Below, in pieces: positions 1 through 5,252 of a stretch of DNA of 6,940 nt. Both the position numbers and the translations under genes were made by a program. Source of the stretch: Mariprofundaceae bacterium (GTDB lineage: Bacteria > Pseudomonadota > Zetaproteobacteria > Mariprofundales > Mariprofundaceae); the NCBI GenBank assembly GCA_030950835.1, contig JAUZQU010000172.1:1-6940 (forward strand), written 5' to 3'. The stretch's first letter is position 1. Every line of letters starts with the position of its first letter. The notes below the pieces were generated by a model that saw nothing but the letters and a program-made list of their open reading frames with translations, was not told the origin of the DNA and made no database searches.

Positions 1-1
1 C

Positions 2-205
2 CTGCACTGGGTGTTGGACTGTGCTTTTGATGAAGATTCCAACCGTACACGAAAAGGAAATAGCGCGGCAAATATGGCAGTTGTTCGGCATATTGCATTG
101 AATCTAATCAAGGCCGATATATCATCCAAAATCGGCATTAAGAATCGAAGGCTTAAAGCTGGATGGGATAATGATTATTTGGAAAGGCTGCTGGTAGGAA
201 AGTAG
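2..205 (+). CDS. ISAs1-family transposase, C-terminal end (5' truncated by window)
   Basis: An open frame enters from the left edge and stops with TAG at 203-205. The visible 67 residues match my memory of the C-terminus of ISAs1/H-repeat transposases: LHWVLD at the start, then a FDED acidic stretch, NMAVVRHIALNL, and KAGWDNDYLERLL near the end. In this family the LHWVLD stretch directly follows an I-E-N segment carrying the third acidic catalytic residue, so the active site itself lies mostly before the window. The GTG at 11 is not a start; it is an internal valine of this motif. The enzyme would cut and insert the IS at its terminal repeats. Whether the complete gene is intact cannot be seen here. 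Confidence 0.88.
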   Translation: MHWVLDCAFDEDSNRTRKGNSAANMAVVRHIALNLIKADISSKIGIKNRRLKAGWDNDYLERLLVGK

Positions 206-208
206 CAG

Positions 209-228
209 TTTTTAATGCGATTGCCCTG
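209..228 (+). repeat. Candidate right terminal inverted repeat (IRR) of the ISAs1-type element
   Basis: Bases 209-228 contain a T-run followed by ATGCGATTGCCCTG. Read inward from the element edge this is CAGGGCAATCGCAT, the CAGGG-type terminus expected for the ISAs1 family. It lies just 3' of the transposase stop, and its outer edge coincides with the point where homology to the interrupted downstream gene begins. The left repeat is not in the window, so the pairing could not be checked; the exact edge may be off by a few bases. Confidence 0.65.
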
Positions 229-729
229 GGTCAGGGTATTGGCTCTATTGCTTTACTTGATTATTTATTTAATATTACAGATGCTAAAACGATTACTATT
301 AATGACATTAAGTTAATAGAACCATCAAAAATTGCGCTAGATCAAGCACAAGCTTATTTAAGTGATTGTTTTTCTGGTTTTAACTGTCAGTTGATAAATA
401 AAGGAATAGAACAACTAGATAGTAATGATTTAGAAACCAATGAACAGTCTATAAAGTTTCATGTTTTTTCAAACATTTTAGATGTAAATACCTTTAACCT
501 ATCTAATCTTTTTGAAATTATTAACCAAACCCAAAACGGGCAGAACTATTTTATTTGCGTAAGTCCAGATTACTACTCTGGGAATTTACGTTTAGATGAG
601 TTTATAAATTACTTTAAAAACAGTACAGATTGTTTGGTGATATCAGAAAGAAAAGGTGAAATTGACAACCCAAGTAATCCTAGCAAACCGTGGCAGGACT
701 ATGAAAAAGTCTTTAAAATTAATTATTAG
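229..729 (+). pseudogene. 3' remnant of a methyltransferase-like gene, interrupted by the IS
   Basis: A frame open from within the IS to the TAG at 727-729 encodes, from 229, about 166 residues beginning GQGIGSIALLDYL. This looks like motif I (glycine-rich, SAM-binding) of a class I Rossmann-fold methyltransferase. About 30 residues on comes LIEPSKIAL, placing an acidic residue at the end of strand 2 where such enzymes bind the ribose. Further on are a VFSNILDV stretch and a YFICVSPDYY stretch, positions where a class I fold has strands 4 and 5. There is no ATG in the remnant and the only TTG is at 391, inside the fold, so an independent product is unlikely. The 5' part is missing on this side of the IS. 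It is AT-rich, and its stop lies 8 bases before the AlkB gene. I recognise the protein as a conserved uncharacterised type; the enzymatic function and substrate are inferred only from the fold pattern. Confidence 0.7.
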
Positions 730-737
730 GTTGCACA

Positions 738-1496
738 ATGGATTTATTTAGCACAGCTGAGGAAAATATAAATAAATTACCATTTGATTTCCCAGAATCA
801 GATGGTTATTTCTCTAGATGGGATGACAATCTAAATGGTTATGTAATTGATGTGCCTAATGGAAAATTATTTTATTCGGAAAATTATTTTTATAAAAAAA
901 TTAGTGATAGATGTGTTGAGTATTTCTTAGAAAATGACACAAACGACTGGAAGCAAGTTGACACATGGAGAGAATTTGAAAAAGAAGAGCTATTAAATAT
1001 AAAGTTTAAAAATATTAATTGGCGACACGACAAGCTTAATATGTACGGTAAAATTGTTTATCTACCACGCTACTCTGCTTGGTATGGCGACAGCGATAAA
1101 CCATACACTTACTCTGGATTAACACTACAACCTAACTATTGGAACAAAGGCTTACTTTATATAAAAAACGAGATAGAAAAAGTTGCTGCTGTTAAGTTTA
1201 ATAGCGTTTTAATGAACTGGTATCGTGACGGTGAAGACTATTTAACTTGGCATACAGATGCAGAAAAAGAGTTAGGTAAAAACCCAGTAATAGGGTCTGT
1301 CAATTTTGGTGAAACACGTAGGTTTTTACTGCGCAGAAACGATGACAAAGCACAAAAAATCGAACTACCATTAAAACATGGAACGCTTCTTATAATGAGC
1401 GGTGAATTACAGCATTTTTGGCAACACTCCGTTCCTAAACAAAAAAAAGTAAAACACAATAGATTTAATTTAACATTTAGGGTTATCAATCCATAA
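738..1496 (+). CDS. AlkB-family 2-oxoglutarate/Fe(II)-dependent dioxygenase (ALKBH2/3-like)
   Basis: This 252-residue cytoplasmic protein should oxidatively remove alkyl groups from nucleic acid bases (such as 1-methyladenine and 3-methylcytosine), using Fe(II), O2 and 2-oxoglutarate. The core lies in residues 100-252. PRYSAWYGD (110-118) followed by YTYSG is the substrate-lid region seen in ALKBH2/3-type enzymes. NWYRDGEDYLTWHTD carries iron ligands H172 and D174, and the third ligand is H230 in FWQHSVPK. R242 and R248 in RFNLTFR would bind 2-oxoglutarate and complete the signature. The first 100 residues are mostly extra relative to short AlkB proteins and contain many aromatic and acidic residues. 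ATG 738 is preceded by only a weak AGG at 728-730, overlapping the stop of the upstream gene, which suggests former translational coupling. Codon use is AT-rich, unlike the genes to the right, implying transfer. The exact substrate (DNA, RNA or other) cannot be told. Confidence 0.88.
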   Translation: MDLFSTAEENINKLPFDFPESDGYFSRWDDNLNGYVIDVPNGKLFYSENYFYKKISDRCVEYFLENDTNDWKQVDTWREFEKEELLNIKFKNINWRHDKLNMYGKIVYLPRYSAWYGDSDKPYTYSGLTLQPNYWNKGLLYIKNEIEKVAAVKFNSVLMNWYRDGEDYLTWHTDAEKELGKNPVIGSVNFGETRRFLLRRNDDKAQKIELPLKHGTLLIMSGELQHFWQHSVPKQKKVKHNRFNLTFRVINP

Positions 1497-1512
1497 ACAC
1501 ACCATTCAAGGC

Positions 1513-2007
1513 TTAGCTTGTGGGTTTAGCTACAAAGTTGAGTGCCACACCATTGTTACACCAACGTTGCCCTGTGGGTTGTGGTCCATCATTAAAGATA
1601 TGCCCCTGATGACCACCACAACGGGCGCAATGGTATTCAGTGCGTGGTAGAAACATTTTAAAATCACGTTTACTTGCCGTATTACCCTCGATGGCAACAT
1701 AAAAGCTTGGCCAACCTGTGCCGCTATCAAACTTGGTTTCTGAATCAAACAACGGCAAAGCACAACCCGCACAAACATAGGTACCTTCGCTATAATTTTT
1801 GTTTAAATGGCTAGAAAATGCGCGCTCCGTACCTTCTTTTCTCAACACCTCAAATTGCGCAGGCGTGAGCAGCTCTTTCCATGTACTTTCATCTTTCTCA
1901 ATCGTTTCTATCATCATTTTCTCTCCTGCTTGAGCAAGCATCTGCCGTGAAAAGGTCAGTAGCAAACCCGCCGAAACTAAGCTATTTAAAAATGTCCGTC
2001 TATTCAT
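1513..2007 (-). CDS. msrB: Exported peptide-methionine (R)-S-oxide reductase MsrB, Tat-like signal
   Basis: This 164-residue protein reduces the R epimer of methionine sulfoxide in proteins. The catalytic cysteine is C150 in QRWCNNGVALNF; C79/C82 (CAGC) and C127/C130 (CARCGGH) form the structural zinc site; and the family core FDSGTGWPSF is at 93-102. The N-terminus NRRTFLNSLVSAGLLL resembles a twin-arginine signal (RRxFL plus a mild hydrophobic stretch), with a likely cleavage after AQA at 25-27, so a periplasmic location is inferred. The usual resolving-cysteine position in the GTGW loop is Thr97 and no sixth cysteine exists, so a two-cysteine disulfide relay within the protein is not possible. 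It overlaps the end of msrA by 8 bases, with AGGAG six bases before its ATG inside msrA, so the two are co-translated. It converges on the AlkB gene with a 16-base gap. Confidence 0.93.
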   Translation of the reverse strand: MNRRTFLNSLVSAGLLLTFSRQMLAQAGEKMMIETIEKDESTWKELLTPAQFEVLRKEGTERAFSSHLNKNYSEGTYVCAGCALPLFDSETKFDSGTGWPSFYVAIEGNTASKRDFKMFLPRTEYHCARCGGHQGHIFNDGPQPTGQRWCNNGVALNFVAKPTS

Positions 2008-2641
2008 GTTGAGCTCCTAAATATTGGTCTCCCGACATTCCTGTTCCCCAAAGTTGTTCTAAGCGTTGGTCTCGACCACAACTGTAGCGATAAAACTTAT
2101 AACGCAGTGGATTTTTGATGTAATAATCTTGATGGTAAGCTTCTGCTGCCCAAAAAGTAGTCGCAGCCGTAATTTCGCTTACAATCTTGCCTTGAAATGG
2201 TTGGTTTTTCTCTAAATGATGTTGCGAAGCCTCGGCAAGTTGCTGCTGTTGTGGATTATGATAAAAAATACCAGGGCGATATTGGCTGCCCACATCACAA
2301 AACTGACGATCTGCCTTGGTGGGGTCGATGTTCCGCCAATACACAGCCAACAACTGTTCATAACTGACCTTTTGCGGCTCAAATACCACTTGTACCGCCT
2401 CGGTATGCCCTGTTATGCCAGCAGAAACTTGACGATAAGTAGGTTTATCTTGTGTGCCACCAATATAACCTGAAGTCGTGGAAATCACCCCGTCTAACAC
2501 ATCAAAAGGATGCTCCATACACCAAAAACAACCACCTGCGAAGGTTGCTTTCTCCGTAGTAGGCATCGTTTCACTGCCTGCTTTTGCCAGCATAGGTTGT
2601 AATAATAACAAACATGTACTTAAATATAACCATTTCAGCAT
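2000..2641 (-). CDS. msrA: Exported peptide-methionine (S)-S-oxide reductase MsrA
   Basis: The protein (213 residues from the chosen start) reduces the S epimer of methionine sulfoxide. The active-site segment GCFWCME has the nucleophile C38, with a second cysteine C41. TSGYIGG, GHTEAVQVVF and FCDVGSQYRPGIFYH are standard MsrA stretches, and YSCGRDQRLEQLWG carries C188, the probable recycling cysteine. C115 lies before DVGSQYR. An N-terminal signal peptide (Lys3, hydrophobic 4-18, AKA then Gly at 19-22) predicts Sec export to the periplasm. A GTG two codons upstream (2645-2647) is an alternative start, but the AAGGAG at 2647-2652 overlaps it and sits five bases before the ATG at 2639-2641, which I therefore prefer. 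It is the first gene of the msrA-msrB unit, divergent from ffh. A Cys follows L-S-T at residue 10, but this is not a convincing lipobox. Confidence 0.94.
   Translation of the reverse strand: MLKWLYLSTCLLLLQPMLAKAGSETMPTTEKATFAGGCFWCMEHPFDVLDGVISTTSGYIGGTQDKPTYRQVSAGITGHTEAVQVVFEPQKVSYEQLLAVYWRNIDPTKADRQFCDVGSQYRPGIFYHNPQQQQLAEASQHHLEKNQPFQGKIVSEITAATTFWAAEAYHQDYYIKNPLRYKFYRYSCGRDQRLEQLWGTGMSGDQYLGAQHE
2014..2018 (-). promoter_or_regulatory. Shine-Dalgarno of msrB inside the end of msrA
   Basis: On the minus strand AGGAG occurs six bases before the msrB ATG (2005-2007), within the last codons of msrA. Together with the 8-base gene overlap it supports translational coupling and fixes the msrB start at 2007, which also gives the complete RR-type signal peptide. 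Confidence 0.75.
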
Positions 2642-2646
2642 ATTCA

Positions 2647-2652
2647 CTCCTT
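2647..2652 (-). promoter_or_regulatory. Shine-Dalgarno deciding the msrA start
   Basis: On the minus strand AAGGAG is followed by TGAAT and then ATG. The five-base spacing is good for the ATG at 2639-2641. The upstream in-frame GTG (2645-2647) overlaps this site by one base and cannot use it. Confidence 0.75.
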
Positions 2653-2765
2653 TTTCTACCGTTTAGTCGTTGCCATAGTCAAAATCTTACAATCTTTTTC
2701 ATTTCGGTCGTAAATCATATAGCCTTCGCTGTATTTCATGCGTTTAATCATAAGAGAGTGTAATC
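2653..2765. promoter_or_regulatory. Divergent promoter region between msrA and ffh
   Basis: The AT-rich gap between the two divergent starts must carry promoters for both directions. On the plus strand TTGCCA (2670-2675) resembles a -35 box and TACAAT (2688-2693) a -10 box, but they are only 12 bases apart and cannot pair. On the minus strand TTGACT (2682-2677) and TAGAAA (2658-2653) have an 18-base spacer, but transcription would then start at or within the msrA Shine-Dalgarno, which makes this pair doubtful. The ffh ribosome site AAGAGAG is at 2752-2758, seven bases before its ATG. I found no clear operator or riboswitch. Confidence 0.45.
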
Positions 2766-4127
2766 ATGTTTGATACTTTAACCAACAAACTCGGCAATAT
2801 CGCCAACAAACTTCGTGGTAATGTGCGTATTACCGAAGCAGATTTAGATGCCACCTTGCGTGAGATGCGCATGGCATTATTAGAAGCTGATGTGGCACTT
2901 GCCGTGGTTCGCCATTTGATGGACGTGATAAAAGAGCGTGCTTTGGGTGTGGATGTGGCAAAAAGCCTGCAACCTGGGCAAGTCATCATCAAAATCTTAC
3001 ATGATGAACTAAAAATGGTCTTGGGCGGGCAACGCCGTGATTTAGATACTTCCAATATTCCATCGGTCATTTTGCTTTGTGGCTTGCAAGGGGCAGGTAA
3101 AACCACCACGGCGGGCAAACTCGCGCGTTTGTTGTCTGCACAAGGTAAAAAAGTAGCTTTAACCAGCGTCGATGCCACACGACCTGCTGCGCGTGAACAG
3201 TTGCAACTGTTGGCTAAACAGGCGGATGTGCCTTATTTGCTGGGTGAAGGTGGATCACCTGAAAAGATGGCAGCCTCTGCCCTCAAACAAGCCCGACTGG
3301 GTGGGCATCATGTTTTAATCTTAGATACTGCGGGTCGTCAAGTCGTCGATGATACATTGATGGCTGAAATTGAAGCTGTGGGCAAGGCAGTAGGCGCAAG
3401 TGAGCGTTTGTTGGTGCTTGATGCCATGACAGGGCAAAGCGCACTAGAAATTGCGGACACCTTCCATAAGTCATTGCAACTGACTGGTTGTATCATGTCC
3501 AAAACCGATGCCGATATGCGTGGTGGTTCGGCATTGTCTGTAGCCTTTAGTACAGGGGTTCCTGTGCGTTATGTGGGTACGGGTGAAAAGTTAGATGCCT
3601 TTGAATTGTTTGACCCTGAACGTATGGCAGGGCGCATTTTAGGGCAAGGTGATGTGGTTGGTCTTGTGGAGAAAATGGAAGCTTCCATTGACCACGAACA
3701 AGCTGAAAAAGCCGTACAAAAAATGAAAAAAGGCAAGTTCGACTTGATGGACTTTGCTGATCAAATGGGACAAATGCAGAGCATGGGCGGCATTGGTGAT
3801 ATCATGAAGATGATGCCAGGCATGAATGTTCCCCAAGAGGCTTTGGGGCAATTTGATGATAAACCCATCAAACATATGCAAGCCATGGTCTACTCGATGA
3901 CTGCCAAAGAACGTCAATATCCCAAGGTTATCAATGGTAGCCGCAAAAAACGGATTGCCTCTGGTTCGGGGACTTCAGTGCAAGAAATCAATAAAATGCT
4001 CAAACAATTCAGCCAAATGCAGAAAATGATGAAGAAAATGAAAGGTGGTAAGGGTAAACGTATGATGCAAGCAATGGCGGGCAAGATGGGTTTGCCTGCT
4101 GGTATGCCGGGAATGCCAAAAATGTAA
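2766..4127 (+). CDS. ffh: Signal recognition particle GTPase Ffh (SRP54 homologue)
   Basis: This 453-residue protein binds 4.5S RNA and hydrophobic signal sequences of nascent chains and delivers them to FtsY at the inner membrane. The N domain (about 1-95) has RMALLEADVAL at 35-45. The G domain holds the P-loop GLQGAGKT (106-113), the DATRPAAREQL box (136-146), DTAGR (187-191), SKTDAD (245-250) and GTGEK (271-275). The methionine-rich M domain from about 325 ends in MKMMPGM, ERQYPKVINGSRKKRIASGSGTSVQ (the RNA-binding region) and a Met/Lys tail. Length is normal. Departures from the usual Ffh consensus include TGQSA for TGQDA, DTAGRQ for DTAGRL and KTDAD for KxDGD. A Shine-Dalgarno AAGAGAG sits at 2752-2758. 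The rpsP-rimM-trmD genes that often follow ffh are absent; a yjgN-like gene follows after 52 bases. Confidence 0.97.
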   Translation: MFDTLTNKLGNIANKLRGNVRITEADLDATLREMRMALLEADVALAVVRHLMDVIKERALGVDVAKSLQPGQVIIKILHDELKMVLGGQRRDLDTSNIPSVILLCGLQGAGKTTTAGKLARLLSAQGKKVALTSVDATRPAAREQLQLLAKQADVPYLLGEGGSPEKMAASALKQARLGGHHVLILDTAGRQVVDDTLMAEIEAVGKAVGASERLLVLDAMTGQSALEIADTFHKSLQLTGCIMSKTDADMRGGSALSVAFSTGVPVRYVGTGEKLDAFELFDPERMAGRILGQGDVVGLVEKMEASIDHEQAEKAVQKMKKGKFDLMDFADQMGQMQSMGGIGDIMKMMPGMNVPQEALGQFDDKPIKHMQAMVYSMTAKERQYPKVINGSRKKRIASGSGTSVQEINKMLKQFSQMQKMMKKMKGGKGKRMMQAMAGKMGLPAGMPGMPKM

Positions 4128-4179
4128 ACATGGGTTCGTCAGTCAGGCATGAGGAAGCAACACTTCAAGGGAAATAAGC

Positions 4180-5247
4180 ATGGAACATAAGACCACAACA
4201 GCGCAAAAAATATATCCATTTGAATTTCACGGCAAAGGCGGTGAATTTTTCAAGATATGGATAGTCAACATCCTGCTTACCATCATCACCCTAGGCATTT
4301 ATTCTGCATGGGCAAAGGTGCGCACCAATCGTTACTTCTACGGCAATACCACCTTAAATAATGCTTCTTTTGAATACCTTGCCAGCCCACTATCCATACT
4401 CAAAGGGCGCATCATTGCAGTTGTTTTATTCATTGTTTATACTTTTATTACTGAGCTTAACCCCATTGCAGGCATCGTTATTTTAGTTCTCTTTATGTTG
4501 GCAACACCTTATATCGTCGTGCGTGCTATTCGTTTTCAACATCGCATGACCGCATATAGAAATGTGCGCTTTGACTTTACTGCTGGTTTTGGCGAAGCGG
4601 CAATGGCATACATTGTATGGCCTCTGCTGAGCATGTTCACCTTGGGTTTGTTATACCCTTTTGTACATCAACGTTTCACCCAGCTTTACGTTTCCAACAG
4701 CTGTTATGGTGAAGCGACGTTTGTTAGCCAAGCCAGTGTAGGCGCTTTTTATAAGTTATACCTTATCTTATTCACCCTTATCATCAGCTTTTACGCCGTC
4801 ATACTTATTGCCGCCATGACGATGGGCATAGGTTTATCCGACATCTCTGCTTTGAACATCGAAACACCTGGCATTGCAAGTTCTATCATCCTCATGTTCA
4901 TAGCTGGCATAAGCATATTGTTTTATTTCTTCGCTATCGCCTTCATCAAAGCCCGCTTCACCAATTTAATCGTCAACAACACTGTCTTGGATGAGCGTTG
5001 TCACTTTGAATCCACCTTATCTGTGTCTGCTATACTCTGGCTTTTAAGCAGCAATGCTGTGCTGATTATCTGTACGCTAGGTTTAGCATATCCTTGGACG
5101 AAAGTGCGTTTAGCGCGTTATAGAGCAGAGCATAGCCAAATGATGTCGCACACTTCCTTGGATGACTTTATTGGGCAACGTGTAGGCAAAACCAACTCCT
5201 TAAGCGAAGAAATGGGTGAAATTTTTGATATTGATATAGGTTTGTAA
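4180..5247 (+). CDS. YjgN-family (DUF898) inner-membrane protein
   Basis: This 355-residue integral membrane protein has the DUF898 signature: a short cytoplasmic N-terminus with YPFEFHGKGGEFFKIW, then repeated hydrophobic segments each followed by a basic-aromatic stretch. Hydrophobic stretches are near residues 26-44, 77-112, 140-161, 190-220, 232-256 and 282-305. TLGIYSAWAKVRTNRYFYGNTTL (starting at 37), TLGLLYPF (154) and TLGLAYPWTKVRLARY (299) look like copies of one module. The acidic C-terminal tail ending GEIFDIDIGL is typical of the family. The molecular function is unknown; the family is named after E. coli YjgN. AAGGGA at 4167-4172 gives good spacing to ATG 4180. The gene follows ffh by 52 bases without a visible terminator and is followed 5 bases later by an M48 protease, a pairing that suggests joint work at the membrane. 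Confidence 0.9.
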   Translation: MEHKTTTAQKIYPFEFHGKGGEFFKIWIVNILLTIITLGIYSAWAKVRTNRYFYGNTTLNNASFEYLASPLSILKGRIIAVVLFIVYTFITELNPIAGIVILVLFMLATPYIVVRAIRFQHRMTAYRNVRFDFTAGFGEAAMAYIVWPLLSMFTLGLLYPFVHQRFTQLYVSNSCYGEATFVSQASVGAFYKLYLILFTLIISFYAVILIAAMTMGIGLSDISALNIETPGIASSIILMFIAGISILFYFFAIAFIKARFTNLIVNNTVLDERCHFESTLSVSAILWLLSSNAVLIICTLGLAYPWTKVRLARYRAEHSQMMSHTSLDDFIGQRVGKTNSLSEEMGEIFDIDIGL

Positions 5248-5252
5248 CCTTA

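Larger units (their letters stand above)
1..228 (+). mobile_element. Right end of an ISAs1-family insertion sequence (left part outside window)
   Basis: The segment holds the C-terminal coding end of an ISAs1-type transposase followed, after only a few bases, by a candidate terminal inverted repeat whose outer edge reads GATTGCCCTG. ISAs1-family elements typically begin with CAGGG and have their transposase stop close to the right end, which fits. The element boundary is placed at about 228 because the following codons resume a recognisable methyltransferase motif in an unrelated gene. The left end and the target duplication partner lie outside the window, so whether the element is complete cannot be judged. 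The 8-10 bases after 228 (GGTCAGGGTA) would be the right copy of any target duplication. Confidence 0.8.

Noticed and set aside
662..690. Perfect TTGACA at 662-667 as a promoter for the AlkB gene
   Set aside because: No acceptable -10 box occurs 16-18 bases downstream (around 684-691), and it lies in coding sequence.
391..729. A free-standing 112-residue gene starting at TTG 391
   Set aside because: The same frame continues upstream to the IS edge with methyltransferase motif I, and 391 lies inside the fold with no ribosome site; it is part of the truncated gene.
1238..1489. Minus-strand frame opposite the AlkB gene, and similar frames opposite ffh and the protease
   Set aside because: They lie fully inside strongly supported genes and show low-complexity, motif-free translations; they are shadows.
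2600..2641. MsrA as a lipoprotein through Cys10 (LSTC)
   Set aside because: The Thr before Cys is not accepted in the lipobox and the preceding segment is too short; a standard AKA signal cleavage follows.
2645..2647. GTG as the msrA start
   Set aside because: It overlaps the AAGGAG ribosome site; the ATG six bases downstream has correct five-base spacing.
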